A DNA stretch of 35,065 nt from Providencia burhodogranariea DSM 19968 (GCF_000314855.2 NZ_KB233225.1:321453-356517); one strand, 5' to 3'. Shown: positions 18,237-28,085, counted from the stretch's first letter. Numbers and translations: made by a program. Notes: a model not told the origin generated them from the letters alone.

Positions 18237-18264
18237 ATCATCGTTCCATTGAAACTAATTATTA

Positions 18265-19725
18265 TTAGTTTTTAACTGGGATTGCCTTTAAAACGGCTGT
18301 TAATAACTTCCAGTATTCACCAACGCTGGCAATATGCACTCTTTCATCTGGTGAGTGTGCCCCACGGATGGTTGGCCCAATAGATACCATATCCATATCA
18401 GGATAAGGTTTTTTGAACAGGCCACACTCAAGACCTGCGTGGATCACCATGACATTCGGAATTTTGCCAAACAGTTTTTGATAGGTTTCACTGACTAAAT
18501 GCATAACGGGTGAATCAGCATCAGGCTGCCATCCTGGATAGCTACCTTCTGCGCGGTATTTTGCTTGTGCTAATTTACTAATGGATGTCAGCATATTAAC
18601 AACATAGTTTTTGCCGCTATCAATTAAAGAGCGTACTAAGAAAATAATTTCTACTTTGTCTTCAGTCATTGTGACAACGCCTTCATTGAGGGATGTCTCA
18701 ACCACACCTTTAGCTACATCGCTCATACGGATCACGCCATTCGGTGCTGCATTTAAGAAGTAAATAAAGCGTTTTTGGCATTCATCAGTAATCGCTTTTA
18801 ACTCAGTCTGTGTTTCCTCTAACAGTAAAACAACATTTGGCTCAACGACGGATAATTCATTTTGCAAAATACCCTCGTAACGTGTCCTTAGTGCGGTTAA
18901 TTCAGCAACTTTATCTGCCGGTACGGCAATAATGACATGGCTTTCACGTGGGATTGCATTACGCACAGTACCACCTGTGAACTCCAATAATTTCAAGCTA
19001 AGATCTTCTGCATGACCGGCCACAAAACGTGCTAACAATTTGTTTGCATTACCTAAACCTAAATGGACATCACCACCGGAGTGACCGCCTTTCAAGCCTT
19101 TTAATGTCATAGTAAAGGTTTTATAACCTTGCGGTACTGCTTCACGAGTCAGGTCAAATGTTGTTGTAAAATCAACACCACCAGCACAACCCATATAGAT
19201 TTCGCCTTCTTCCTCTGAGTCAGTGTTGATCAGAATGTCTGCTTGTAGCCATCCAGCTTGTAAGCCGAAAGCGCCATCCATGCCAGTCTCTTCTGTCATA
19301 GTCAACAAAACTTCTAATGGCCCGTGTTCAAGGCTATCATCAGCAAGAACAGCAAGAGCAGATGCCATACCAATACCGTTATCAGCACCCAGAGTGGTGC
19401 CTTCAGCAGTTACCCATTCGCCATTAACGTAAGGACGGATAGGATCTTTGGTAAAATCATGCTCAGTATCATTATTTTTCTGTGGAACCATGTCTAAGTG
19501 AGCTTGTAGAACAACGGCTTTACGGTTTTCATAACCTGCGGTTGCTACTTTGCGAATCAAAATATTACCAACTTGGTCACGTTCTACATGAAACCCTTTT
19601 TGTTTCGACCATTCGATAATGTGTGCTGCAAGAGCTTCTTCGTGATAGGAAGGATGGGGAATTGAACAAATTTTGGCAAAAATATCCCATAATGGCTGTG
19701 GTGACAATTTAGCTAGTTCAGACAC
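18265..19725 (-). CDS. pepD: Aminoacyl-histidine dipeptidase PepD
   Basis: Cytosolic M20-family dipeptidase (peptidase D, carnosinase-like) of 486 residues; the E. coli enzyme has 485. The start is GTG with an ideal AAGGAG 8 nt upstream. Zinc-site residues are visible as His76 and Asp78 (LQAHLDMVPQ), Asp115 (TLGADNGIGM) and the Glu145-Glu146 pair (TEETGMDG). GGHSGGDVHLG marks the dimerisation/lid domain. The C-terminal SPDERVHIAS supplies the last His ligand. It is transcribed alone, against dinB and divergently from gpt, as in E. coli. Confidence 0.97.
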   Translation of the reverse strand: MSELAKLSPQPLWDIFAKICSIPHPSYHEEALAAHIIEWSKQKGFHVERDQVGNILIRKVATAGYENRKAVVLQAHLDMVPQKNNDTEHDFTKDPIRPYVNGEWVTAEGTTLGADNGIGMASALAVLADDSLEHGPLEVLLTMTEETGMDGAFGLQAGWLQADILINTDSEEEGEIYMGCAGGVDFTTTFDLTREAVPQGYKTFTMTLKGLKGGHSGGDVHLGLGNANKLLARFVAGHAEDLSLKLLEFTGGTVRNAIPRESHVIIAVPADKVAELTALRTRYEGILQNELSVVEPNVVLLLEETQTELKAITDECQKRFIYFLNAAPNGVIRMSDVAKGVVETSLNEGVVTMTEDKVEIIFLVRSLIDSGKNYVVNMLTSISKLAQAKYRAEGSYPGWQPDADSPVMHLVSETYQKLFGKIPNVMVIHAGLECGLFKKPYPDMDMVSIGPTIRGAHSPDERVHIASVGEYWKLLTAVLKAIPVKN

Positions 19726-20206
19726 GTTGAATCTCCTTAAGCGACCTGATTTTTATCTGTTTTCGCGAGAGCCTATTGACCTTTTTGGATGCAGTATATG
19801 TGAAGAGTTCGTCGAACGTGAATATTTTAGTAAGCATAAATAAACCTAGCGTCTTAGAACTAATACTAAACAAATTGTTGCAAAAATAAGTATAAAGGCT
19901 AATAGACCCTAATTATTCGATTTAAAGGGCGTGGCGTATATATTCAGGCCACACAATCAATTTCTCAGCATACACTTTATTGTTATAAATAGTCAGTGTA
20001 TATACCCAAAATAATTCGAATTGCTTGTAGGCATTGTGTAAATGTAGCAACCAAGCAACCCCGAGAATAAAGACTAGAAACAATATTAATTGATCCTCAT
20101 CTTCTGTTTTTGCTGGTTTTTGCTGCGCTGAATCACTATAATCTCGCGCAACCTTTTTTCCGCAAGACACATTTCAGTTTTACTCAGCAGTCGGGACCCG
20201 AATTTT
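19726..20206. other. pepD-gpt intergenic region
   Basis: 481 nt between divergent genes. It holds both promoters, not clearly placed, and a decayed ERIC-like fragment at about 20000-20080. A minus-strand open frame (19922-20170) crosses it but is not accepted as a gene. Confidence 0.5.
20000..20080. repeat. Decayed ERIC-like fragment
   Basis: TATACCCAAAATAATTCGAA, beginning at 20000, matches one ERIC end closely. The similarity then weakens (GTAGGC, later CCCCGAGAATAAAGACTAG) and stops near the expected centre of the element. Identification is by eye. Confidence 0.5.
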
Positions 20207-20671
20207 ATGAGCGAAAAATATGTCGTAACGTGGGATATGTTGCAAATACATGCCCGAAAACTCGCACAACGTTTATTACCTGTAGACCAATGGACTGGGA
20301 TTATCGCGGTTAGCCGTGGTGGCCTTGTACCAGGTGCACTCCTCGCACGTGAGCTAGGTATTCGTCATGTTGATACCGTATGTATCTCAAGTTATGACCA
20401 TGATAATCAGCGTGAATTAAATATCATCAAGCGAGCTGAAGGTGATGGTGAAGGCTTCATAGTGATTGATGACCTTGTTGACACTGGCGGTACCGCGAAA
20501 GCAATTCGTGATATGTACCCTAAAGCTCATTTTGTCACTATCTTTGCAAAACCAGCTGGGCGCCCATTAGTCGATGATTATGTTATTGATATTCCACAAG
20601 ATACTTGGATTGAGCAGCCATGGGATATGGGGGTTGTATTTATGACGCCTCTATGTGATCAGGACAAATAA
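20207..20671 (+). CDS. gpt: Xanthine-guanine phosphoribosyltransferase
   Basis: Purine salvage enzyme that converts xanthine, guanine and to a lesser degree hypoxanthine, with PRPP, to the nucleotides. The 154 residues compare with 152 in E. coli. The PRPP-binding signature [17 protein letters not shown] is at 84-100. [16 protein letters not shown] (36-51) supplies the PPi loop and WIEQPWDMG near the C-terminus is the purine-binding Trp region. The start [12 protein letters not shown] matches the family, although the Shine-Dalgarno sequence is weak. It ends before a strong terminator at 20802. Confidence 0.96.
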   Translation: MSEKYVVTWDMLQIHARKLAQRLLPVDQWTGIIAVSRGGLVPGALLARELGIRHVDTVCISSYDHDNQRELNIIKRAEGDGEGFIVIDDLVDTGGTAKAIRDMYPKAHFVTIFAKPAGRPLVDDYVIDIPQDTWIEQPWDMGVVFMTPLCDQDK

Positions 20672-20801
20672 AACGTCGTTTTGAGTTATCCATAATGCTT
20701 AAAGGTTAAAACAAAGCTAATATGAGTAGTGTATGCTTCTCTTATTATATTTAGAAAATATTATTACCTAATAAAATTAAGCATAAAACGATATATGATA
20801 G

Positions 20802-20827
20802 AGGGAATGCTACGGCGTTCCCTTTTT
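20802..20827 (+). terminator. Terminator after gpt with a UACG tetraloop
   Basis: AGGGAATGC (20802-20810) pairs with GCGTTCCCT (20815-20823), with one G-T wobble, around the loop TACG closed by C-G (UNCG class). TTTTT follows. Confidence 0.85.
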
Positions 20828-20856
20828 AATTTAAGCCCAACAAACAGGTTATCAGG

Positions 20857-22107
20857 ATGACTCAACAAAATCTTTCCGAAAAGCTGTTCAAGCCAAAAGT
20901 TAGGCAAACTGAAACATCGACACTCGTATCCTACTCTGCCTATACCTCCTCAATCATTAATAGCCATTCAGCATTAAGCGGTGCTCACCATGCCAGTTGG
21001 TATCGAATGATTAACCGATTACTGTGGATCTGGCGTGGTATTGATGCTTTAGAAATAGAAGAAGTCTTGAGCCGAATTGCGGTAACCAATGCTGAGCGTA
21101 GTGATAAAAATTTACTCGATACCGTCATTGGCAATCGTAGCGGAAACTGGTGTTTTGAATGGTCTCATCAAGCCATGCATTGGCAGCAAAAAGCCCTACA
21201 ATTTGAAGGTGGTGAAAAAGCCAGTGAAGCATGGTTACACGCTGCCAATTTATACAGTCTTGCAGCATATCCTTTCATCAAAGGTGATGAATTAGCTAGT
21301 CAAGCCGTTTTACTTGCTTGTAAGGCTTATGATAGCGCAGCACAGTTTTCACGCTATAAACTAAAAAAACTGTCATTTAAGGTCGATGGTAATAAAGAGG
21401 TGTGTGGTTTTTTACATATCCCTTCGACAGGCCAAGGTCCTTATCCTACAGTTATGGTCTGTGGAACACTCGATAGTTTGCAAATTGACTACTCACGCTA
21501 CTTTCGTGATTATCTCGAACCACTTGGCATTGCTATGCTGACGTTAGATATGCCCTCAATTGGTTATTCGATTAAATATAAGTTATCTCAAGAGACAAGT
21601 GCATTGCATGAACAGGTAGTTCGCCAATTGGATACAATTCCATGGATTGACCATACGCGTTTTGGCCTTGTTGGATTACGCTTTGGTGCAAATATTGCCT
21701 TAAGGTTAGCTTATATGTGTCCGGAGAAAATAAAAGCCGTAGCAGTATTGGGACCGATTGTTCATAGCATATTGCATGAGGAAAAATATCAGCGTGATAT
21801 TCCGCGTATGGAGCTCGATGTTTTTGCCAGTCGCTTAGGTATCTATCATGTTGATGGTGCTGCGTTGCGTTATGAACTTAGTTGTTATTCATTAAAAAAT
21901 CAAGGCCTTTTAGGACGACGTAGCCATGTTCCAATGATGTCTGTTTGTTGGGAAAATGATATTTATAGTCCTAAACAAGAGTCAGAACTGATTATGCGTT
22001 CTTCAATGGATAATCATTTATTAACATTACCAGCGGCGCCTGTTTTCGAAAATTATCAAAAGTCATTAAGTGAAACTACCAGTTGGTTGAAAAGTAAAAT
22101 ACTTTAA
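20857..22107 (+). CDS. frsA: Fermentation-respiration switch protein FrsA
   Basis: FrsA (YafA) is an alpha/beta-hydrolase-fold protein that binds unphosphorylated EIIA-Glc and favours fermentation in E. coli; esterase activity has also been reported. The 416 residues compare with 414 in E. coli. The N-terminal helical region contains NLSEKLFKPKVRQTETSTL. The hydrolase core has VMVCGTLDSLQIDYSRYFRDYLE. The usual nucleophile elbow GxSxG reads GLRFGAN (near 268-274), as in known FrsA proteins, so catalysis by a normal Ser is not evident. It lies between gpt and crl as in E. coli. Confidence 0.95.
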   Translation: MTQQNLSEKLFKPKVRQTETSTLVSYSAYTSSIINSHSALSGAHHASWYRMINRLLWIWRGIDALEIEEVLSRIAVTNAERSDKNLLDTVIGNRSGNWCFEWSHQAMHWQQKALQFEGGEKASEAWLHAANLYSLAAYPFIKGDELASQAVLLACKAYDSAAQFSRYKLKKLSFKVDGNKEVCGFLHIPSTGQGPYPTVMVCGTLDSLQIDYSRYFRDYLEPLGIAMLTLDMPSIGYSIKYKLSQETSALHEQVVRQLDTIPWIDHTRFGLVGLRFGANIALRLAYMCPEKIKAVAVLGPIVHSILHEEKYQRDIPRMELDVFASRLGIYHVDGAALRYELSCYSLKNQGLLGRRSHVPMMSVCWENDIYSPKQESELIMRSSMDNHLLTLPAAPVFENYQKSLSETTSWLKSKIL

Positions 22108-22150
22108 TTTTATTTAATATCTTGATTATTTTTTAACTTTTGTTAAAAAG

Positions 22151-22174
22151 GGATCTTCTCAAAAAAGGAGATCC
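22151..22174 (+). promoter_or_regulatory. Hairpin overlapping the crl Shine-Dalgarno sequence
   Basis: GGATCT (22151-22156) can pair with AGATCC (22169-22174) across a 12 nt loop. The AAGGAG Shine-Dalgarno (22165-22170) lies in the loop and the start of the 3' arm, so folding would partly hide it. Function is inferred only. Confidence 0.4.
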
Positions 22175-22178
22175 TTAC

Positions 22179-22580
22179 ATGGCTTTAGCTAATGATTACT
22201 CTAATGGAAGGTATTTAAAGAAGTTTGCTGCATTGGGGCCTTATCTACGAGAAAAGCAATGTTTAGATGGTTGCTACTTTTTCGATAGCCTTGCAGTTTG
22301 TGTTAATGCGAATGTTACACCAGAAAAACGCGAATTTTGGGGGTGGTGGATGATGCTATCGCCAAATGATGACGGATTTGAATATTTATACCATCTAGGT
22401 ATGTATAATAGTCACGGTAGCTGGCAAGCAAAAGTATTGAAAGATAGTGTAGCTATTGATTCGATTGAAAAAAATCTTAAATCTTTTCACCAGTCCCTTT
22501 CCAAGCAACTTTCTGACCTTGAACTAAATTTTTACCCTTCTGCACAAATGGCAGAATTTAAACTTGAATTAAGCGCATAA
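22179..22580 (+). CDS. crl: Sigma-S activity regulator Crl
   Basis: Crl binds sigma-S and promotes its assembly with core RNA polymerase, favouring stationary-phase and curli-type gene expression. The ATG at 22179 has AAGGAG 8 nt upstream and gives 133 residues, as in E. coli; a farther in-frame ATG at 22140 is rejected. Conserved segments are KKFAALGPYLRE (12-23), FFDSLAVCVN and REFWGWWM, of which FWGWW is the most typical. The gene follows frsA and precedes proB. The phoE porin gene found between crl and proB in E. coli is absent. Confidence 0.95.
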   Translation: MALANDYSNGRYLKKFAALGPYLREKQCLDGCYFFDSLAVCVNANVTPEKREFWGWWMMLSPNDDGFEYLYHLGMYNSHGSWQAKVLKDSVAIDSIEKNLKSFHQSLSKQLSDLELNFYPSAQMAEFKLELSA

Positions 22581-22611
22581 AATTGTTTTAGACCAACTTT
22601 TGTTGAATTTT

Positions 22612-22635
22612 GCGTTATGCCTGTTGGCATAACGC
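22612..22635. repeat. Perfect 10-bp hairpin between crl and proB
   Basis: GCGTTATGCC (22612-22621) and GGCATAACGC (22626-22635) are exact reverse complements around TGTT. No U-tract follows on either strand, so it is not a canonical intrinsic terminator. It lies 61 nt before the proB start. Confidence 0.65.
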
Positions 22636-22695
22636 GCTTCAACTGATAAAAATGATACCCACTTTGTGTTTGTTAATCCTAATGGCAGAAAAATG

Positions 22696-23799
22696 ATGAA
22701 AAATAGCCAGACATTGGTTGTTAAATTAGGAACCAGTGTATTGACAGGGGGCTCGCGCCAATTGAATCAAGCTCATATTGTTGAGCTAGTTAGGCAATGT
22801 GCGCAGCAATATGAAAAAGGGCATCGTATTATAATCGTCACATCTGGGGCTATTGCGGCAGGTCGTGAACATTTAAATTACCCTGAACTCCCCGCAACAA
22901 TAGCTTCAAAGCAATTACTTGCAGCAGTAGGCCAAAGTCGTCTTATTCAGTTATGGGAACGGTTATTTTCAATTTATGGTATCCATATTGGGCAGATGCT
23001 ACTAACACGTGCTGATCTTGAAGATCGTGAGCGTTTTTTAAATGCGCGCGATACATTACAAGCATTACTCGATAACGGCATAATTCCGGTTATTAATGAA
23101 AATGATGCAGTAGCAACAGCAGAAATTAAAGTTGGTGATAACGATAATTTATCGGCTCTTGCTGCAATACTTGGTGATGCGGATAAACTATTATTACTGA
23201 CTGATATTGAAGGTTTATTTGATTCTGATCCACGAAGTAATCCTAATGCGAAATTGATCCCAGAAGTTTATGGTATCAATGATGAATTACGCGAAATGGC
23301 TGGAGGCAGTGTAACGGGTTTAGGTACCGGTGGCATGGCAACTAAGCTACAAGCGGCTGATGTTGCAGGAAGAGCGGGTATTGATGTAATCATTGCCGCA
23401 GGCAATAAACCTGATGTAATCAGTGCGGTAATTGAAAATATTCCAGTTGGTACGCGTTTTTATGGACAAAAAAATCCAATGGAAAATCGTAAACGTTGGA
23501 TTTTTGGCGCACCTGCTGCCGGCGATATTTATATCGATGACGGTGCACAACTTGCTATTATGGAAAAAGGTAGTTCATTACTTCCTAAAGGTATTAAAAA
23601 AATCGAAGGTGATTTTTCTCGTGGTGCAGTAATCCGCATACGCAATATGGCAGGCAAAGATCTTGCTCATGGGGTAACCCATTACAATAGTGATGCACTA
23701 AGAATGATTGCGGGTCATCACTCACAAGAAATAGGCCGAATACTTGGTTATGAACACGGCTCTGTCGCTGTTCACCGCGATGATATGATAGTGGGTTAA
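22696..23799 (+). CDS. proB: Glutamate 5-kinase ProB
   Basis: ProB phosphorylates glutamate to gamma-glutamyl phosphate, the first and feedback-controlled step of proline synthesis. The ATG at 22696 gives 367 residues, the E. coli length, beginning [19 protein letters not shown]; an adjacent ATG at 22693 and one at 22666 are in frame. The amino-acid kinase domain has [10 protein letters not shown] (10-19), [11 protein letters not shown] and [20 protein letters not shown]. The C-terminal PUA domain starts near 275 ([14 protein letters not shown]). It is followed by proA after 2 nt, so the two are one operon. Confidence 0.97.
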   Translation: MKNSQTLVVKLGTSVLTGGSRQLNQAHIVELVRQCAQQYEKGHRIIIVTSGAIAAGREHLNYPELPATIASKQLLAAVGQSRLIQLWERLFSIYGIHIGQMLLTRADLEDRERFLNARDTLQALLDNGIIPVINENDAVATAEIKVGDNDNLSALAAILGDADKLLLLTDIEGLFDSDPRSNPNAKLIPEVYGINDELREMAGGSVTGLGTGGMATKLQAADVAGRAGIDVIIAAGNKPDVISAVIENIPVGTRFYGQKNPMENRKRWIFGAPAAGDIYIDDGAQLAIMEKGSSLLPKGIKKIEGDFSRGAVIRIRNMAGKDLAHGVTHYNSDALRMIAGHHSQEIGRILGYEHGSVAVHRDDMIVG

Positions 23800-23801
23800 T
23801 T

Positions 23802-25055
23802 ATGTTAGAAAAAATGGGAAAAGCGGCTCGCGAAGCCTCATGGCAACTAGCTCAGTTAAGTACAAAACAAAAAAATGCCGCTTTAGAGCAAATAGCTGAT
23901 TTATTAGAGCAAGAAAGTGCGGTTATTCTCGCTGCCAATGAACAAGATTTGATACAGGCACGTGCGAATGATATGACTCCTGCACTGCAAGATCGTCTAT
24001 TACTCACACAAGATCGTCTAAAAAATATCGCTGATGATGTGAGAAAAGTCTGCCAACTTGCTGATCCAGTTGGACAAATCATTGATGGTAGCCAACTCGA
24101 TAACGGTTTGAATTTACAGCGCCGACGTGTGCCATTAGGTGTTGTCGGTGTTATTTATGAAGCACGCCCGAATGTGACTGTCGATGTTGCAGCATTATGC
24201 TTAAAAACAGGTAATGCAGCGATTTTGCGTGGTGGTAAAGAAACCCATAATACTAACCTTGCCGTTACCGGAGTTATTCAAAAAGCACTACAAAGCTGCG
24301 GAATATCGGCAGATGCAATACAGGCGATTAATAACCCTGACCGTGAATTAGTAACCCAGTTGCTCAAATTAGATAGATATGTGGATATGTTGATCCCTCG
24401 TGGTGGCGCTGGTCTACATAAATTATGTCGTGAGCAATCGACCATTCCAGTCATTACTGGCGGAATTGGTGTCTGTCATACATTTGTTGATGAATCTGTT
24501 GATTTTGATAAAGCAATTAGCGTACTCATCAATGCAAAAGTTCAACGTCCAAGCGCATGTAACTCACTAGAAACTGTACTGATTCATGAAAAAATAGCAG
24601 CTGAATTTTTGCCAATGCTAAGCCAAAAAATGGCCGAACAAAAAGTGACTTTACATGCGAGCCTACAAGCTATGCCTTATTTGAAGAATGGCCCAGCTAA
24701 AGTTGTTGATGTGAAACCTGAGAATTTGGTTGATGAGTGGCTATCACTTGATCTGAATGTTGAAATAGTCCCAGCTATTGATGCAGCTATCGATCATATT
24801 CGCACTTATGGTACGGCGCATTCCGATGCCATATTAACGGAGTCTATCAGTCAAGCCGACTATTTTGTTCAGCGTGTGGATTCAGCCGCAGTTTACGTCA
24901 ATGCCAGTACTCGCTTTACCGATGGCGGACAGTTTGGTTTAGGAGCTGAAGTTGCAGTGAGTACACAAAAATTGCACTCACGTGGGCCGATGGGGTTAGA
25001 TGCATTGACGACCTATAAATGGATTGGTTATGGTGACTTCCTTAACCGAACATAA
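23802..25055 (+). CDS. proA: Gamma-glutamyl phosphate reductase ProA
   Basis: ProA reduces gamma-glutamyl phosphate with NADPH to glutamate 5-semialdehyde, the second proline-synthesis step. The 417 residues match the E. coli length. It is an aldehyde-dehydrogenase-superfamily enzyme; the catalytic Cys is Cys253 in [11 protein letters not shown]. Further conserved parts are [19 protein letters not shown] and the C-terminal [14 protein letters not shown]. The 2 nt spacing to proB implies coupled translation. A GC-rich terminator follows. The thrW tRNA that follows proA in E. coli is not seen here. Confidence 0.97.
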   Translation: MLEKMGKAAREASWQLAQLSTKQKNAALEQIADLLEQESAVILAANEQDLIQARANDMTPALQDRLLLTQDRLKNIADDVRKVCQLADPVGQIIDGSQLDNGLNLQRRRVPLGVVGVIYEARPNVTVDVAALCLKTGNAAILRGGKETHNTNLAVTGVIQKALQSCGISADAIQAINNPDRELVTQLLKLDRYVDMLIPRGGAGLHKLCREQSTIPVITGGIGVCHTFVDESVDFDKAISVLINAKVQRPSACNSLETVLIHEKIAAEFLPMLSQKMAEQKVTLHASLQAMPYLKNGPAKVVDVKPENLVDEWLSLDLNVEIVPAIDAAIDHIRTYGTAHSDAILTESISQADYFVQRVDSAAVYVNASTRFTDGGQFGLGAEVAVSTQKLHSRGPMGLDALTTYKWIGYGDFLNRT

Positions 25056-25076
25056 TGCTCAAATAATAACGATTAG

Positions 25077-25105
25077 GCCACACTATTTGTGTGGCTTTGT
25101 TTTTA
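25077..25105 (+). terminator. Terminator of proBA
   Basis: GCCACAC (25077-25083) and GTGTGGC (25089-25095) form a 7 bp GC-rich stem with the loop TATTT, followed by TTTGTTTTTA. It starts 22 nt after the proA stop. Confidence 0.85.
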
Positions 25106-25206
25106 TGATTATTTGTTATTTAGATTGAGAAATATAAGCTATATATATTGGTTTTAATCGAAATTATTATCATGCAACAGTCTGTTAAATATAGATATAT
25201 ATAATG

Positions 25207-25276
25207 GCTCGATGAATCGAGCTGTAGGCTTTGTCTGTATGTGTGGCTAATGACAACTTGAAGTATGACGGGTATG
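25207..25276. repeat. Short ERIC-derived element with internal deletion
   Basis: CAACTTGAAGTATGACGGGT at 25254-25273 is one ERIC end. ATCGAGCTGTAGG at about 25216-25228 resembles the other arm (AATTCGAGTTGCAGG). The intervening centre of the normal 127 bp element is missing. The left part also forms a perfect 7 bp inverted repeat (25207-25222). It lies about 50 nt upstream of aroL. Confidence 0.55.
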
Positions 25277-25326
25277 TAGCGCGTCGCACGTGTATCGCAA
25301 TAATCATCATGACGGGATGAATACAG

Positions 25327-25824
25327 ATGTTTTACATTATAGGTCCTAGAGGTTCAGGGAAAACAACGATTGGTAAACAGCTAGCCGAACATAAATCATT
25401 TCAATTTGTTGATACGGATAAATTGATTGTTGAGCGAGCGGGAATGAGTATTGCTCAGATTGTCGAACAGCATGGGTGGGAGTATTTTCGCCGTTTAGAA
25501 AGTGATGTGTTAAAGTCAATTTCAGAACAAAATGTGATTGTTTCTACCGGTGGTGGAATAATCCTTTCTAAAGAAAATCAGCAAGTCATGCGCGACAATG
25601 GTACGGTGATCTACTTAAGTGCTAAACCTGAGGTATTAGCTGCTAGGCTCGCGGCAGAACCTCAAGCCGATCAACGTCCAAGTTTGACAGGTAAATCAAT
25701 ATTAGAAGAAATAGAAGAGGTCATATCACAAAGGGAGCCTCTTTACCGTGCCGCGGCACACCATGTCGTTAATGCGGAACTGCCTATTGATGTTATTATT
25801 GAGCAGTTAAAACATTTGGCTTAA
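25327..25824 (+). CDS. aroL: Shikimate kinase II AroL
   Basis: Shikimate kinase phosphorylates shikimate at the 3-OH with ATP in aromatic amino-acid synthesis. The protein has 165 residues; E. coli AroL has 174 and AroK 173. Walker A is GPRGSGKTT (6-14), the shikimate-binding DTDKL is near 31-35, STGGGIILS near 76-84 and the adenine/lid part is DQRPSLTGKSILEEI. The GPRGxGKTT loop and TGGGIILxxxN are closer to AroL than to AroK. GGGAT lies 8 nt before the ATG. In E. coli AroL is TyrR/TrpR controlled; I found no clear TyrR box here. The E. coli neighbours of aroL are different, so this is a different gene order. Confidence 0.92.
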   Translation: MFYIIGPRGSGKTTIGKQLAEHKSFQFVDTDKLIVERAGMSIAQIVEQHGWEYFRRLESDVLKSISEQNVIVSTGGGIILSKENQQVMRDNGTVIYLSAKPEVLAARLAAEPQADQRPSLTGKSILEEIEEVISQREPLYRAAAHHVVNAELPIDVIIEQLKHLA

Positions 25825-25854
25825 ATATGTGGCATTCATTAACGCTTTAGGAAT

Positions 25855-25880
25855 AAACCACTTAATATATTAGTGGTTTT
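25855..25880 (+). terminator. Probable terminator after aroL
   Basis: AAACCACT (25855-25862) and AGTGGTTT (25872-25879) form an 8 bp stem with a 9 nt AT loop, followed by a short T run. It starts 31 nt after the aroL stop. Confidence 0.65.
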
Positions 25881-25936
25881 CACTACATAATTATCAGTTA
25901 GAATTATTAAGATAACTCATAATATAGGGATTCATT

Positions 25937-28081
25937 ATGCTGGCAAATATTCTTAGAGCAGTACTTCGATTTTTGTTTCGTATTCGCTTAGTCGGGGATG
26001 AGAAAGAGCTTTATCAAGATAAGTGTTTAATTACACCTAACCATGTTTCATTTATTGATGGTGTATTGGTTGCTTTATTTTTACCAGTGAAGCCTGTATT
26101 TGCGGTTTATTCTTCATTTGCAACCCCTAGAATGATTAAATTGATAAAGCCCTATGCTGACATAATTCCTCTTGATCCTGCCAACCCATTGGGTATTCGT
26201 CATTTAGTCAAAGAAATCGAAAAAGGGCGTCCTATTGTTATATTTCCAGAAGGGCGTATTTCTGTTCATGGCTCACTGATGAAAATTTACGACGGGGCTG
26301 CATTTGTTGCTGCAAAATCAGGGGCAAAAGTAGTACCTATCCGTATTGAAGGTGCAGAGCGTAGCCACTTTGGGCGTTTAAAAGGCATTATTCCTCTAAA
26401 ATGGTTTCCTCAGATCACATTGCATATCCTGCCAGCTGAAACTATCCCGATGCCAGAAGCCCCTCGTGCAGTAGAACGCCGTAGATTAGCGGGTCTACAT
26501 TTGTATAGCATCATGAAATCTGCTCGAATGGCAACTAGGCCGCAATTGACGTTGGTTGAAGAATTTATTGATAGTGTGAAACGATTTGGTCGCCGCTCGC
26601 CTTGTATTGAAGATATCAATTTCAAAGAAGATAACTACCAAGGATTATTGAAAAAATCGTTGGGTGTTGGCCGTATTATTGAACGTTATACTCATGAAAA
26701 TGAACGTATTGGTTTATTACTACCAAATACAACTGTCACTGCGGCTGCCATTTTTGGTGCATTGATGCGAGGGCGTATTCCTGCAATGCTGAACTATACA
26801 GCAGGTAGCCATGGTATTAGTAATGCATTAAAAGCCTCTCAGGCTAAAGTCGTCTTTACCTCACGCCAATTTCTTGAAAAAGGTAATTTGACGCATATTC
26901 CAGAGCAAGTCACTGAAGCGAATTGGATTTATCTTGAGGATTTAAAAGATACCGTTACTTGGCAAGATAAATTATGGATAGTTAAACATTTATTTAGACC
27001 AAGCAAAGCGGTACTTCCTCGTAAACCGGAAGATGAAGCATTAGTATTATTTACTTCTGGTTCAGAAGGTACACCGAAAGGTGTCGTACACAGCCACGCA
27101 AGCTTGATGGCAAACGTCGAACAGATTAAAACTATTGCAGATTTCACACCGCGAGATCGCTTTATGTCATCGTTACCTCTGTTTCATGCTTTTGGCCTAA
27201 CTGTTGGGCTATTCATTCCTCTATTTTCTGGTAGTCGAGTCTTTCTATATCCAAGCCCTTTACATTATCGAATTATTCCTGAATTGGTGTATGACAAAAA
27301 CTGTACCGTCTTATTTGGTACTTCTACATTTTTAGCTAATTATGCACGTTTTGCTCATCAATACGATTTTGCTCGCTTGCGTTATGTGGTAGCGGGAGCT
27401 GAAAAACTGTCAGATAGCACTAAGAAGCTATGGTTCGATAAATTCGGAATTCGCATCCTTGAGGGCTATGGTGTGACTGAATGTGCGCCGATTGTGTCTA
27501 TCAATGTCCCAATGGCATCAAAAGAGGGAACAGTCGGGCAAATATTGCCTCTAATGCAATCACGGATCATTCCTATTTCAGGTATTGAGAACGGTGGCAA
27601 ACTGCAGCTTAAAGGTCCTAATATCATGAAAGGCTACTTGCGTGTTGAAGCTCCCGGTATACTCGAAAAGCCATCAGCTGAAAATCAGCAAGGTGAGCAA
27701 GAAGACGGGTGGTATGACACTGGTGATATCGTTGAATTAGACGCTCAGCAATACTGTACTATCAAAGGGCGAGTAAAAAGATTTGCAAAACTTGCAGGAG
27801 AAATGGTTTCACTTGAAAGTATTGAGCAGATGGTCTTTAGCTTATCTCCAAATGCACATCATGCAGTAGTGACAAAGCCCGATAGTAGTAAAGGCGAAGC
27901 CTTAGTTTTATTCACAACAGATAAAAAACTAGACCGAAGTGCGCTTTCCGCTGCGGCGAAAGGTAAAGGGTTAACTGAATTAGCCGTCCCACGTGATATT
28001 CGCATAGTGAAAGAATTACCCGTACTAGGAAGTGGTAAAACGGACTTTGTAGCACTCAAACAAATGGTGATAGAGGGTTAA
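25937..28081 (+). CDS. aas: 2-acyl-GPE acyltransferase / acyl-ACP synthetase Aas
   Basis: Bifunctional inner-membrane enzyme that re-acylates 2-acyl-lysophosphatidylethanolamine. The 714 residues compare with 719 in E. coli. The N-terminal PlsC-type acyltransferase has the HX4D box as NHVSFID (His36, Asp41) and FPEGRIS near 108-114. The C-terminal AMP-binding ligase starts near 210, with the ATP loop [11 protein letters not shown] near 373-383, [10 protein letters not shown] near 512 and the [10 protein letters not shown] segment near 595. It charges ACP with a fatty acid that the first domain transfers to the lipid. lplT follows after 4 nt and supplies the lysophospholipid from the outer leaflet. 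Confidence 0.97.
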   Translation: MLANILRAVLRFLFRIRLVGDEKELYQDKCLITPNHVSFIDGVLVALFLPVKPVFAVYSSFATPRMIKLIKPYADIIPLDPANPLGIRHLVKEIEKGRPIVIFPEGRISVHGSLMKIYDGAAFVAAKSGAKVVPIRIEGAERSHFGRLKGIIPLKWFPQITLHILPAETIPMPEAPRAVERRRLAGLHLYSIMKSARMATRPQLTLVEEFIDSVKRFGRRSPCIEDINFKEDNYQGLLKKSLGVGRIIERYTHENERIGLLLPNTTVTAAAIFGALMRGRIPAMLNYTAGSHGISNALKASQAKVVFTSRQFLEKGNLTHIPEQVTEANWIYLEDLKDTVTWQDKLWIVKHLFRPSKAVLPRKPEDEALVLFTSGSEGTPKGVVHSHASLMANVEQIKTIADFTPRDRFMSSLPLFHAFGLTVGLFIPLFSGSRVFLYPSPLHYRIIPELVYDKNCTVLFGTSTFLANYARFAHQYDFARLRYVVAGAEKLSDSTKKLWFDKFGIRILEGYGVTECAPIVSINVPMASKEGTVGQILPLMQSRIIPISGIENGGKLQLKGPNIMKGYLRVEAPGILEKPSAENQQGEQEDGWYDTGDIVELDAQQYCTIKGRVKRFAKLAGEMVSLESIEQMVFSLSPNAHHAVVTKPDSSKGEALVLFTTDKKLDRSALSAAAKGKGLTELAVPRDIRIVKELPVLGSGKTDFVALKQMVIEG

Positions 28082-28085
28082 TTTT

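Noticed and set aside
19922-20170. 82-codon minus-strand frame between pepD and gpt as a gene
   Set aside because: GTG start with no Shine-Dalgarno, half of it is repeat sequence, and it runs across the gpt promoter region. Listed only as a low-interest observation.
20857-22107. FrsA as a degenerate hydrolase of special interest
   Set aside because: The GLRFGAN form of the nucleophile elbow is also found in known enterobacterial FrsA, so it is the family state and not a peculiarity of this copy.
25120-25326. TyrR box upstream of aroL
   Set aside because: No TGTAAA-N6-TTTACA-like pair was found. The only clear structures are the ERIC-derived sequence and short inverted repeats.
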